From assembly GCA_965229335.1 (NCBI GenBank), contig OZ245874.1, forward strand, positions 5,022,001 through 5,086,000: DNA of 64,000 nucleotides, given 5' to 3'. A program made the position numbers and the translations under genes. The DNA is from JAFKFH01 sp017307375 (GTDB taxonomy: Bacteria > Pseudomonadota > Alphaproteobacteria > Ferrovibrionales > Ferrovibrionaceae). This document shows, piece by piece, positions 16,005 through 24,252 of the stretch (its first letter is position 1; every line of letters starts with the position of its first letter). The notes beneath the pieces are model-generated. The model was not told where the DNA came from, searched no databases, and saw nothing but the letters and a program-made list of their open reading frames with translations.

Positions 16005-16805
16005 ATGAGCGCCAATCCGATCGTCGTTGCCGCCACCATCACCAAGCTGCCGGACTGCCGCGGCGCCGTCCTGGTCACCGGCTCGCATGGCGGGGCGCTC
16101 TGCGGCCATCTCGCCATCGCCGCCGGGGTGCGGGCGGCGATCTTCCATGATGCCGGGGGTGGGCTCGACCGCGCCGGCATCGCCTCGCTCGACCTGCTGG
16201 GCAGCTTCGGCATCGCCGCCGCGGCGGTAGGCCATTATTCCTGTCGGATCGGTGACGCCGACGATGTGATGGCGCGCGGCCGGATCAGCCATGCCAACCC
16301 GGCGGCGGCGCGGCTCGGCGTTGCCACGGGCCAGGCCGCGGCGGAGGCCGCCGAGATTCTTCGGCAAGCGGAACTGCGCGCAGCGACCACGCCCGGCCTG
16401 GTCGAGGCCCGCATGGTGCTGGACCGCCCTGCCCGGCCGCTGGTGCTGATCGATTCGGCTTCGCTGGTCGATGCCGCGGTCGATCGGGGCGCCGTGATCG
16501 TCACCGGCTCGCATGGCGGGCTGGTCGGCGGCAAGCCGGAGATGGCGTTGCGTGCCGACGGCTTCGCCGCCGTCTTCAACGACGCCGGCATCGGCATCGA
16601 GGATGCCGGCATCGGCCGGCTGAAACCGCTGGATCAACGCGGCATCGCCGCGTTTGTCGTGCGCGCCGATTCGGCGCGCATCGGCGAGGCGCGGTCGAGC
16701 TACGACGGCATCATTTCAGTGGTCAACGACACCGCCGCCCGCCTCGGCGCCGTACCGGGCGGCAAGGCGGCCGAGGTGCTGGAGCGCTGGGCGGCGGGAA
16801 GCTAG
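16005..16805 (+). CDS. unrecognised protein made of two tandem copies of one domain
   Basis: I do not recognise the family. The 266-residue protein is an internal duplication. Copy 1 (about residues 10-120) and copy 2 (about 150-262) share, in order, the block VTGSHGG, an AAIFHDAG/AAVFNDAG strand-turn, DRAGI/EDAGI, GIAA, RIGDA/RIGEA and an AARLG stretch. The two VTGSHGG blocks are identical over 21 bases at the DNA level (16074-16094 and 16500-16520). No signal peptide or transmembrane helix is seen, so it is likely cytoplasmic. The conserved Gly/His/Asp/Asn residues suggest an enzyme. It is divergent from the IclR regulator of the TRAP/TPP operon and probably belongs to the same pathway. Confidence 0.82.
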   Translation: MSANPIVVAATITKLPDCRGAVLVTGSHGGALCGHLAIAAGVRAAIFHDAGGGLDRAGIASLDLLGSFGIAAAAVGHYSCRIGDADDVMARGRISHANPAAARLGVATGQAAAEAAEILRQAELRAATTPGLVEARMVLDRPARPLVLIDSASLVDAAVDRGAVIVTGSHGGLVGGKPEMALRADGFAAVFNDAGIGIEDAGIGRLKPLDQRGIAAFVVRADSARIGEARSSYDGIISVVNDTAARLGAVPGGKAAEVLERWAAGS

Positions 16806-18055
16806 CAGTCCTCGCAGGCGCGCTCCATGTCGTGGACATGATCCGCCGCGCCAGTCGGCGCCGGCGCCATCGCCGCGACGGTCGCGACCTTCGCGCCATG
16901 CTCCAGCGTCCGATGCACCGGGCAGCGATCGGCGATTTCCATCAGCCGGGCCCGCTGCGCCTCGTCGAGGTCGCCCGCGATCGTGATCTCGCGGGTGAAC
17001 AAATCGGGCGGATCGCGGTCCTTGGCCTTGCTGTGGTCGACGGCGACGCGAACCTTGGCCAGCGGCCAGTTCTTCTGCGCCGCATACATTCTCAGCGTCA
17101 TCGCGGTGCAGGCGCCGAGGCCGGCGGCCAGCAGGTCGTAGGGCGACGGGCCGGACCCGAGCCCGCCGACCGAGACCGGCTCGTCGGCGAGGAAGCGGGC
17201 CGCGCCGGCGCGCACCGCCACCTGGAAGCGCCCTGGGCCGGTTTCCTCGACCACCACGCGGCCATCGGGCGCCTCGACCGGCTTGTCCTCGGCCGGCGCC
17301 GCCAGATAGCGCGAAGCCCAGGCGGCGATGACGTCGGCGGCATAGGCGGCATCGGCCGGCCGTGTCAGCAGATGGTCGGCATCGTCCAGCGTGACGAAGC
17401 TTTTCGGGTGGCGCGCCGCCTGGAAGATCATGCCGGCATTGTCGATGCCGACGGTCGCGTCGCGCGGCGCATGCATGACGAGCAGCGCCCGGTGCAGTTG
17501 CGCGATGCGCGCGCCCTGGTCGTGATGGCGCAGATCGTCGATGAACGAGCGCCGCATCATGAACGGCCGGCCGCCCAGGTTGACCTGCGCCTCGCCCAGC
17601 TCCATCAGCTGCTGCAGGCCGTCGCCGAACAGCGCGGTGACATGGCCTACGTCGAAGGGGGCCGCGATCGTCGCCACCGCCTTGATGCCCGGCAGGTCGC
17701 CGGCCGCGGCCAGCACCGCCGCGCCGCCGAGCGAGTGGCCGATCAATAGCCGCGGCGCCATGCCGGCCGCGGCCATCGCCCCGGCGGCGGCGACCAGGTC
17801 CTGAACGTTGCCGCTGAAGGTCGTGTCGCCGAAATCGCCGCCGCTCTGGCCCAGCCCGGTGAAATCGAAACGCAGCACGCCGAAGCCGCGCGCGGTCAGC
17901 GCCCGCGCGATGCGCACCGCCGCCAGCGAGTTCTTCGTGCAGGTGAAGCAATGGGCGAACAGGGCGTAGGCCTGGGCCTGCCCCTCCGGCAGGTCCAGCA
18001 GGCCGGAAAGTTTCTGTCCGTCGGCCCCTGCGAAGTCGAAGCTGCGCTGCGCCAT
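16802..18055 (-). CDS. bifunctional alpha/beta hydrolase - OsmC family protein
   Basis: Two-domain protein of 417 residues. The N-terminal alpha/beta hydrolase (about 1-255) has nucleophile motif IGHSLGGAA, acid and His in DDADHLL, and the FTCTKN oxyanion-side element. The C-terminal OsmC domain (about 270-405) has both reactive cysteines of organic-hydroperoxide reductases, in LGACTAMTLRMYA and DRCPVHRTLE. The fusion is a known architecture, and its physiological substrate is not established. It is the last gene of a leftward run with OsmC and pirin, 5 bases after the OsmC gene. Its tail overlaps the convergent duplicated-domain gene by 4 bases. Confidence 0.92.
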   Translation of the reverse strand: MAQRSFDFAGADGQKLSGLLDLPEGQAQAYALFAHCFTCTKNSLAAVRIARALTARGFGVLRFDFTGLGQSGGDFGDTTFSGNVQDLVAAAGAMAAAGMAPRLLIGHSLGGAAVLAAAGDLPGIKAVATIAAPFDVGHVTALFGDGLQQLMELGEAQVNLGGRPFMMRRSFIDDLRHHDQGARIAQLHRALLVMHAPRDATVGIDNAGMIFQAARHPKSFVTLDDADHLLTRPADAAYAADVIAAWASRYLAAPAEDKPVEAPDGRVVVEETGPGRFQVAVRAGAARFLADEPVSVGGLGSGPSPYDLLAAGLGACTAMTLRMYAAQKNWPLAKVRVAVDHSKAKDRDPPDLFTREITIAGDLDEAQRARLMEIADRCPVHRTLEHGAKVATVAAMAPAPTGAADHVHDMERACEDC

Positions 18056-18060
18056 GACGT

Positions 18061-18447
18061 TCAGCCCAGCCGCGTATCGATCGGCAGGCCGCCCTTGAGG
18101 GTCAGGGTGACCGGCGTACGCTCGGCGATATCGGCCAGCCGCGCCCGCTGCGCGTCGTCGAGGGCACCTTCGAGCCGCAGCACGCGGTCGATGCGCTGCC
18201 GGTCGCCCTCGCGCACGAAATGCAGGTCGACATGTACGGCCGCGAGCGGCCAGCCCTTCCGCCCGGCATACATCTTCAGCGTGATCGCCGTGCAGGCGCC
18301 GAGGCTCGACAGCAGAAGGTCGTAGGGCGCCGGCCCGGCATCCTGGCCACCGAGCGTCGTCGGTTCGTCGGCCACCAGCGCATGGTGGCCGGTCTTGATA
18401 GCGACGGCATAGGCCGTCTCGCCGATGCTGGCTTGCGCACGGGCCAT
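18061..18447 (-). CDS. OsmC family protein lacking the second cysteine
   Basis: Single-domain OsmC-like protein of 128 residues. The first conserved cysteine is present (LGACTAITLKMYAGRKGWP). At the place where the second redox cysteine should be (CPVH in its neighbour) it reads AERTPVTLTL, so Thr replaces Cys. Ohr/OsmC peroxidases need both residues, so classical peroxide reduction is doubtful. A good RBS (GGAGG) lies 8 bases before the ATG. It is a partial paralogue of the C-terminal domain encoded by the next gene, from which it is separated by 5 bases. Confidence 0.88.
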   Translation of the reverse strand: MARAQASIGETAYAVAIKTGHHALVADEPTTLGGQDAGPAPYDLLLSSLGACTAITLKMYAGRKGWPLAAVHVDLHFVREGDRQRIDRVLRLEGALDDAQRARLADIAERTPVTLTLKGGLPIDTRLG

Positions 18448-18463
18448 GGTGATGATCCTCCGA

Positions 18464-19324
18464 TCAGGGCAGCGGCACGAATTCCTGGTTGTCGAGGTCG
18501 GGCAGCTTCATCCGGCCGGCACGCCAGTCGGCCTTGGCCTGCTCGATCCGCTCCTTCCGCGAGGAGACGAAGTTCCATTCGATGAACCGCGGCCCCAGCG
18601 GTTCGCCGCCGAGCAGCATGACGATCGCCGGCGTCACCGCGCGGATCGCGATCGCCTCGCCGGGGGCGAAGACCAGCATGCGGCCGGCCTCGAAGGTTTC
18701 GCCGCCGACCTCGACCGCGCCGGCCGCGACATAGGCGGCGCGCTCGGGGTGGCCGCCCGGCAGTTCGGCCACCTTGCCGGCGTCGAGTGCCCAGTGGACG
18801 TAGAACATCGGCGAATGGGTCCGGACGCCGGAACGGATGCCGTAGGCCTCGCCGGCCAGCACCTTGGCCCAGGCGCCCCGCTCGCCGTGCACCGGCATCT
18901 CGGCGCTCGAATAATGGACGAACGAAGGATCGGTCTCCTCGTCGGCCTCGGGCAGCGCCACCCAGGCCTGGATGCCGTGCATCGCGCCGCCTTCGGCGCG
19001 CGCCTTCTCGAAGCGCTCGGAATGGGTGATGCCGCGGCCGGCGGTCATCCAGTTGATCTCGCCCGGACGGATCGCGACCTCGGAACCGACGCTGTCGCGG
19101 TGCATGATCTCGCCGTCGAACAGATAGGTGATGGTCGACAGACCGATATGCGGATGGGGCCGCACGTCGACGCTGCGCGGCATGCCCCGGGGGAAGTCGA
19201 CCGGCCCCATGTGATCGAAGAAGACGAACGGGCCGACCATGCGGCGGGCGGCCACCGGCAGGACGCGGCCGACCTCGAAGCCGCCGATGTCGCGGCGCCG
19301 TTGTTCGATGACGTGTTCGATCAT
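18464..19324 (-). CDS. pirin family protein
   Basis: Bicupin metal-binding protein of 286 residues. The N-terminal cupin carries the pirin metal ligands in RPHPHIGLSTITYLF, the glutamate/histidine pair of DGEIMHRDSVG and ITHSERFE. The second cupin (about 160-270) ends with the pirin C-terminal region PRFIEWNFVSSRKERIEQAK. Bacterial pirins include quercetinases and redox-related proteins, so the role here is uncertain. It lies 16 bases upstream of the OsmC gene, so it is probably co-transcribed with the OsmC and hydrolase-OsmC genes. Confidence 0.92.
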   Translation of the reverse strand: MIEHVIEQRRRDIGGFEVGRVLPVAARRMVGPFVFFDHMGPVDFPRGMPRSVDVRPHPHIGLSTITYLFDGEIMHRDSVGSEVAIRPGEINWMTAGRGITHSERFEKARAEGGAMHGIQAWVALPEADEETDPSFVHYSSAEMPVHGERGAWAKVLAGEAYGIRSGVRTHSPMFYVHWALDAGKVAELPGGHPERAAYVAAGAVEVGGETFEAGRMLVFAPGEAIAIRAVTPAIVMLLGGEPLGPRFIEWNFVSSRKERIEQAKADWRAGRMKLPDLDNQEFVPLP

Positions 19325-19346
19325 CTCGGTCCCTCCCCGGGAGATT

Positions 19347-19376
19347 GCCGCCCCACCCGGCGGCGGGTGGGGCGGC
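19347..19376 (-). terminator. strong hairpin between two pirin genes
   Basis: Perfect 12-bp GC-rich stem GCCGCCCCACCC / GGGTGGGGCGGC with a GGCGGC loop, downstream of the 19391-20089 pirin gene and upstream of the next pirin start. No T-run follows on the minus strand, so it may attenuate rather than fully terminate. Confidence 0.45.
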
Positions 19377-19390
19377 GACTGCTTCTAGTA

Positions 19391-20089
19391 TCAGGCGGCG
19401 TCGACGAGGACCAGTTCGGCATCCTCGATCGCCTTGACCCGGATCACCGGCTCGGCATGGACCGCGGCACCGTCGCGGGCCTGGATCGCCACGCCGTTGA
19501 CCTCGACCGAACCGACCGCCGGGACGAGATAGCCATAGCGGCCTTCGCCCAGCGCATATTCGACCGTCTCGCCGGCCTTCACCGTCGCGCCGAGCACGCG
19601 GGCATCACTGCGGATCGGCAGCGCGTCCTCGTCGCCGGCGATGCCGGAGGCGAGCGTCACGAAGCGGCCCGAGCGGTCACCCTTGGGAAAGGGCTTGGCG
19701 CCCCAGGACGGGGTGCCGCCCTCCTCCGTCGGCAGGATCCAGATCTGGAAGATCCTGGTGGTCTCGTCCTCCAGATTGTACTCCGAGTGGCGGATGCCCG
19801 AACCGGCACTCATCACCTGCACGTCGCCCGCCTCGGTGCGGCCCTTGTTGCCCATCGAGTCCTGGTGGGTGATCGCCCCCTCGCGGACATAGGTGATGAT
19901 CTCCATGTTCCGGTGGGGATGCGGCGGAAAGCCGGTACGCGACGCGATCTCGTCGTCGTTCCAGACCCGCAGGTTGCCCCAATGGACGCGCGACGGATCG
20001 TAGTAGTCGGCAAACGAGAAATGGTGCTTGGCCTTGAGCCAACCATGGTCGGCACCGCCGAGGCTTGCGAACTGTCTGCGCTCAATCAT
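19391..20089 (-). CDS. pirin family protein (YhhW type)
   Basis: Short pirin of 232 residues with metal ligands in PPHPHRNMEIITYV, EGAITHQDSMG and GIRHSEYN. A second cupin begins near residue 130. It resembles the E. coli YhhW quercetinase group more than its neighbour does: it starts MIERRQFASLGGADHGWLKA and has the conserved HFSFADYYDP motif. It is not a recent duplicate of the neighbouring pirin, being only distantly similar. It stands upstream on the same strand but is separated by a hairpin, so it may be expressed independently. Confidence 0.92.
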   Translation of the reverse strand: MIERRQFASLGGADHGWLKAKHHFSFADYYDPSRVHWGNLRVWNDDEIASRTGFPPHPHRNMEIITYVREGAITHQDSMGNKGRTEAGDVQVMSAGSGIRHSEYNLEDETTRIFQIWILPTEEGGTPSWGAKPFPKGDRSGRFVTLASGIAGDEDALPIRSDARVLGATVKAGETVEYALGEGRYGYLVPAVGSVEVNGVAIQARDGAAVHAEPVIRVKAIEDAELVLVDAA

Positions 20090-20214
20090 GATCTTCTACC
20101 TTCCTGGCCCCAATCATTGGCGCCTCACGAGACAGAAGATAAGCGCAGACCACGCGGCCCGAAATACCGGCGACTGAAACGGATTGTTTCCGTCTGGCGA
20201 CGATGACGTCGATT

Positions 20215-21021
20215 TCAGCCGGATTTGTGACAGAGCTGACGAGATACCGCGCCGGCTGCCGCCACCAGCGCGTCGACCGCCGGATCGCGGCCGCCTTCGT
20301 CGCGGCGGCGGCCGGCGATCGCCATCACGGCGACGAGTTCGCCTTGCGCATCGAAGACCGGGGCGGCGGCGCCGCGGATTTCCGGCATGATGTGACCGGT
20401 CAGGACGGCACTGCCGGCCTCGCGGACCTCGGCGCGGATGGCGGCGAGTTCCGCCTTCGTCCGGCGGCTGGCCAGAGCCGCGGCGCCCAGTTCACGCTCC
20501 AGCGCGGACCGGAGAGCGTCCTCGTCGAGAAAGCCGAGGAAGACCCGGCCGGTAGCCGACGTCAGCAGCGGGAAGATCGAGCCGAGGCCGAGCGAGACGA
20601 CACCGATGCCGCCACCGCGAAACCAGCGCACCACGGTGGCGCCGAGATCACCCCAGACCGATAGCGTCCCGGCCTCGCGCAGGCCGGCCACCAGTTCCTT
20701 CAGCGAGGCGGCGGCGATGTCGACCGCATCGACGCGCCCCAGCGCCGCCAGCCCGATCCGCATCGCGACCGAGCCGAGATCGTAGCGGCCGGTCGACTGG
20801 TCCTGGGCCGCGATACCCGATCGTACCAGGCTGACCAGATAGCGCCGCGCCTGGCTTGCCGACAGGCCCGAGGCGCGCGAGACATCGCCGAGGGTCAGCG
20901 GCGTGCCGGCCTCGGCCAGCACCTGCAGCACCGCGATGCCGGTCTCGACCGACTGGATCCCCTGCAGGTCGTCATCGCCGCCTTCCGGATTGCCGTCGGC
21001 CTCCGTTCTTCTGCGTCTCAC
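20215..21021 (-). CDS. IclR family transcriptional regulator
   Basis: Regulator of 268 residues. A winged helix-turn-helix lies at about residues 18-80 (SVETGIAVLQVLAEA, LGDVSRASGLSASQARRYL) and is followed by the IclR effector domain (SVWGDLGATVVRWFRGG, PLLTSATGRVFLGFL). The start is the GTG at 21019-21021, which overlaps the VOC stop codon (GTGA). The long in-frame extension upstream is antisense or out of context. It is the last gene of the leftward ABC-importer operon, so it is the best candidate to bind the palindrome at 25262-25307. Confidence 0.9.
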   Translation of the reverse strand: MRRRRTEADGNPEGGDDDLQGIQSVETGIAVLQVLAEAGTPLTLGDVSRASGLSASQARRYLVSLVRSGIAAQDQSTGRYDLGSVAMRIGLAALGRVDAVDIAAASLKELVAGLREAGTLSVWGDLGATVVRWFRGGGIGVVSLGLGSIFPLLTSATGRVFLGFLDEDALRSALERELGAAALASRRTKAELAAIRAEVREAGSAVLTGHIMPEIRGAAAPVFDAQGELVAVMAIAGRRRDEGGRDPAVDALVAAAGAVSRQLCHKSG

Positions 21022-21866
21022 GCGCGCTCCCTGAACAGGATGACATTGCCGAGGCCGGTTTCCGGCGAAACCTGCGCCCCCTCCCCGGTCGCGCGGTATT
21101 CCACGTTGCCGCGCCGCAGGCAAGCGGCAAGCTGGCCGAGGTCGGCGACATCGATGGCATAGCCGAGATAGCGCGTGCCGCCGGCGGCCGGAACCCGGAA
21201 ACGACCGGCAGCTTGATCGGGGGTCATGATGGCGAGGTCGACGGTGCCGGGCGTCAGCAGCAGGGACCCGTCCTGCTCGCGCACCGGGCAATCGAACAGT
21301 CGGGCCAGCGGCGCGGCGACCGCGGCCGGATCGTCTGCGGCGGCGAACACGCAGGACAGGCGGATCGCTCCGTTCGGATGCGACAGCCATTCCGGGCGCA
21401 GATACAGATCGACATCGTGATACTGGCAGGCATTGAACACCAGCGGCGCGTCGACCGGCAGGATCACGTCGAACTCGGGGAATACCGACTGGCCCGGCGC
21501 GATCACCCATTCGCGACGGACATGCGTCGGCGGCGCCGCCTCGAATCCCAATTCGACCAGCGCCCGATGGGCGGCAACAGCGGAGGGCGCGTGCAGCACG
21601 ATCGACTTGATCCCCTGCGCGCCCGAGAGCGTGCGGGCCATCGGCGGCGGCAGGCTCGCCCGATCGTGGGATCCCATCAACTCGACGAAATTTGCCGATC
21701 CGCGGTGCCCCGGCTGCATCAGCACCAGGTAGTTGGTGATGCCCATCGCATCGATCCGGCTGACCGGCGACAGAGTGAAGCCCATGCGCGCAAACAGCCC
21801 GGCCGCCTCGGCCGGGTCGGCGACATAGGTGAGCAGGTGGTCGATCTCGGCAATGGTTCGGGTCAT
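21018..21866 (-). CDS. VOC superfamily (glyoxalase/dioxygenase-like) protein
   Basis: Vicinal-oxygen-chelate fold protein of 282 residues beginning at the ATG of 21864-21866 (MTRTIAEIDHLLTYVADPA). The N-terminal module shows IDHLLTYV, the GFTLSP turn and NFVELMG. The pattern recurs in a second module near residues 150-280 (YHDVDLYLRPEWL, LGYAIDVADL), which gives a bi-module glyoxalase-like arrangement. Candidate metal ligands are the His of IDHLL and the Glu of FVELM. Such proteins in catabolic operons are isomerases, lyases or dioxygenases. Substrate unknown. It is flanked by racemase and IclR genes in one operon. Confidence 0.82.
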   Translation of the reverse strand: MTRTIAEIDHLLTYVADPAEAAGLFARMGFTLSPVSRIDAMGITNYLVLMQPGHRGSANFVELMGSHDRASLPPPMARTLSGAQGIKSIVLHAPSAVAAHRALVELGFEAAPPTHVRREWVIAPGQSVFPEFDVILPVDAPLVFNACQYHDVDLYLRPEWLSHPNGAIRLSCVFAAADDPAAVAAPLARLFDCPVREQDGSLLLTPGTVDLAIMTPDQAAGRFRVPAAGGTRYLGYAIDVADLGQLAACLRRGNVEYRATGEGAQVSPETGLGNVILFRERA

Positions 21867-21870
21867 TGGA

Positions 21871-22557
21871 TCACTCGGTGATGAGCTGGCAGATCTGGTG
21901 GACATGAAGGGCGACGGCGTCGAGCACCGGTACGGGCGTGACCCCGAGCGGCAGCAGCAGCGGCAGCTCGGTACAGGCGAGGACGACCGCCTCGGCGCCA
22001 CGGGCGGCCAGCGCGTCGATCGCCCGGAGAAGTTGCGGGCGCGCCGCGGCGGGATCGCCGTCGACGGTCAGCACGCCCTGGATCAGATGGTCGAGCGCGG
22101 CCTGGCCGTCAGCATCGAGCACGACGACGTCGCCACCCAGCCGGGCCGCGGCAAAGCCGGCGCCGCAGGTGGTCGAGGTGCCCAGGAGCCCGATGCGCCG
22201 ACCGGTCAGCCGTGCCGCGGCGGCATCGAGCACATGGGGCACGATCGCGCCGGGCACGGCGGCGGCCACCTCGGCATGGAACAGGTGGGCGGTCACCGCC
22301 GTCAGGGCGATGACGCCGCAACCGGCCGTCGCCAGTTCCCTGGCGGCGGCGATGATCGGCGCCCGCACGGCCGGCCAATCGCCGGCCTCGACAGCAGCGA
22401 GCAGCGCGGCATAGTCGAGCGTGGCAATCAGGCCGCAGGCATTGCGATGCGGTCCCGCCGCGGCCGCCATCGCACGATTGAGCCGACTGTAGTAGAGCGA
22501 GGTCGAATGCCAGCTCATGCCGCCGACGAGGCCGAGACGCCGGGTTTGGCCGATCAT
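21871..22557 (-). CDS. aspartate/glutamate racemase family protein with altered first active-site motif
   Basis: 228 residues, two-domain racemase fold beginning LGLVGGMSWHSTSLYYSRLN, as in the Asp/Glu racemase family. The C-terminal cysteine motif is intact (VLACTELPLLL). At the N-terminal active-site position, where relatives have Cys-Asn-Thr before a His, this protein reads ALTAVTAHLF, so the first catalytic cysteine is absent. Some racemases (for example E. coli YgeA) are known to use Thr there, so a one-sided racemase or another lyase-type activity is possible. It lies between permease and VOC genes, close-packed. Confidence 0.85.
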   Translation of the reverse strand: MIGQTRRLGLVGGMSWHSTSLYYSRLNRAMAAAAGPHRNACGLIATLDYAALLAAVEAGDWPAVRAPIIAAARELATAGCGVIALTAVTAHLFHAEVAAAVPGAIVPHVLDAAAARLTGRRIGLLGTSTTCGAGFAAARLGGDVVVLDADGQAALDHLIQGVLTVDGDPAAARPQLLRAIDALAARGAEAVVLACTELPLLLPLGVTPVPVLDAVALHVHQICQLITE

Positions 22558-22559
22558 CT

Positions 22560-23453
22560 TCAGACCCCGAGGTCGAGGCGCCGCCGCCCGGTCAGCAGCG
22601 GCAGTCCCAGCGTGATCAGGACGAACCCGCCGGTGAGAAACTTCAGGTCCGACGGGTGCAGCCCGGTGGCGAGGCCCAGCGACACCAGTTGGTAGTAGAT
22701 CAGCGAGCCGGCGACCGGCGCCAGCAACTGTCGGCCGATGCCTGCCCGACCGACGATCGCCTCGCCGATGATCAGCGCGGCCAGGCCGTTGACGAGCACG
22801 CCGAAACCCATGGTGACGTCGGCATAACCCTGATGCTGCACCAGCAGCGCGCCGCCGAACGCCGCAAGGCCATTGGCCAGGCCGAAGCCGAGCATCACAT
22901 AGAACCGGGCGGAAATGCCCAATGCCGGCGACAGCCTGGCATTGGCGCCGACGCAGCGCAGCGACAGGCCCGGTTCACTGCGATAGAACGCCGACAGCGC
23001 CAGCAGCACGGCGGCGACAATCGCGGCAAACAGGGCGATCTGCGCCCAGACGTTGACGAGGATATCGGGCGAGATCGCATCGTAGAGCGACAGCTGCGGC
23101 GGCACCGCGCTGTTGGGCGCGCCCATCGCACGCAGATCGATCGACCAGATCATCGTCGCGACCAGGATGCCGGCCAGCAGCGAGGGCACCCGGAGATGCA
23201 GGTGGATCAGGGCGGTGGCGACCCCGGCGCCGATGCCGGCGACCGTGGCGAACACCGTGCCGGCCCAGGGGTTCAGTCCGCCGACGATCAGCGTCGCGGC
23301 AATGCAGCCGCCCAGCGGAAACGAACCTTCGACGGTCAGGTCCGGCAGGTTCAGCGTGCGGAACGGAATCATGATCGCCAGCGCGACGAATGCATAGATC
23401 AGGCTCTGGACCAGGGTGACCGGGACCAGGTTGAGGAAGACGGTGATCAGCAT
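22560..23453 (-). CDS. ABC transporter permease (TrpY/YtrP-like)
   Basis: Inner-membrane permease of 297 residues with 8-9 hydrophobic segments, of the branched-chain-amino-acid permease fold used in TrpXYZ-like importers. Recognisable elements are RTLNLPDLTVEGSFPLGG, RVPSLLAGILVATMIWSIDL, a C-proximal RSEPGLSLRCVGANARLSPA loop for ATPase coupling, and GEAIVGRAGIGRQL. Its ATG shares a base with the ATPase stop codon (TGATG). Substrate unknown. Related systems take up aromatic amino acids or small organic acids. Confidence 0.9.
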   Translation of the reverse strand: MLITVFLNLVPVTLVQSLIYAFVALAIMIPFRTLNLPDLTVEGSFPLGGCIAATLIVGGLNPWAGTVFATVAGIGAGVATALIHLHLRVPSLLAGILVATMIWSIDLRAMGAPNSAVPPQLSLYDAISPDILVNVWAQIALFAAIVAAVLLALSAFYRSEPGLSLRCVGANARLSPALGISARFYVMLGFGLANGLAAFGGALLVQHQGYADVTMGFGVLVNGLAALIIGEAIVGRAGIGRQLLAPVAGSLIYYQLVSLGLATGLHPSDLKFLTGGFVLITLGLPLLTGRRRLDLGV

Positions 23454-24241
23454 CAGTGGATGCCCCGGTTGAGGACGATGCGGTCGTCATTGAGGCGAAA
23501 GCGCTCGACCAGCGCGCCGACGGTGAGGCCGGCGATCTCGTCCTGTCCGATGTCGGCAACGATCCGGCCACGATCCATCATCACGATGCGGCCGGCGTAA
23601 TCGAGGGCATGCTGCATGTTGTGCGTCACCATCAGCGTGGTCAGGCCACGGTCGCGCACCAGGCCGACCGTCGCTTCCATGACGAGTTGCGAGGTGCCGG
23701 GATCGAGTGCCGCGGTATGCTCGTCGAGCAGCAGCAGGCGTGGCGGCACCAGCGTCGCCATCACCAGTGCCAGGGCCTGGCGCTGACCGCCGGACAGGCT
23801 GTCGGCACGCGCCTCCAGCCGGCCTTCGAGGCCCAGCCCGAGCATCGCGAGGGCGCCGCGAAAGGTCTCGCGCCGCTCGCGGCCCAGCGCGGCGCGCAGG
23901 CCGCGCGACCGCGTGCGCATCAGCGCCAGCGCCATGTTCTCCTCGATCGTCAGCGACGGTGCGGTGCCGATCATCGGATCCTGGAAGACGCGGGCGACCA
24001 ATGCGGCCCGGCGATGCTCGGCCATGCCGGTCACGTCGGTCCCGTCGACGACGATACGTCCGCGATCGGCGGGCAGCGCGCCGCTCAACAGGTTGAGCAG
24101 CGTGCTCTTGCCCGCGCCGTTGCCGCCGATGACGGCGACGAACTGGCCGGCGCCGACTTCGAGGTCGACCCCCGCGATCGCGATCTTCTCGGACGCCGTG
24201 CCGGCGTTGAACGTCTTGGCGAGGGCTGAGGCGGAGATCAC
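23453..24241 (-). CDS. ABC transporter ATP-binding protein (TrpZ-like)
   Basis: ATPase of 262 residues. Walker A is GGNGAGKS, the signature LSGGQRQALALVMATL, Walker B LLLLDEHTAALDP (His follows the Glu as in this subfamily), and the H-loop VTHNMQHAL. The GTG at 24239-24241 was chosen since AGGGGGC lies upstream. An ATG 11 codons earlier (24274) would overlap the binding-protein gene. It is followed without a gap by the permease gene and preceded by the binding-protein gene. Confidence 0.92.
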   Translation of the reverse strand: MISASALAKTFNAGTASEKIAIAGVDLEVGAGQFVAVIGGNGAGKSTLLNLLSGALPADRGRIVVDGTDVTGMAEHRRAALVARVFQDPMIGTAPSLTIEENMALALMRTRSRGLRAALGRERRETFRGALAMLGLGLEGRLEARADSLSGGQRQALALVMATLVPPRLLLLDEHTAALDPGTSQLVMEATVGLVRDRGLTTLMVTHNMQHALDYAGRIVMMDRGRIVADIGQDEIAGLTVGALVERFRLNDDRIVLNRGIH

Positions 24242-24252
24242 CGGCCGCCCCC

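Noticed and set aside
15900..16637. In-frame N-terminal extension of the IclR regulator through the divergent gene
   Set aside because: It is the antisense of the duplicated-domain gene. A GTG with a strong ribosome-binding site at 15899 explains the protein.
18425..20206. Plus-strand frame spanning both pirin genes
   Set aside because: Both pirins are complete on the minus strand, so the plus frame is a shadow.
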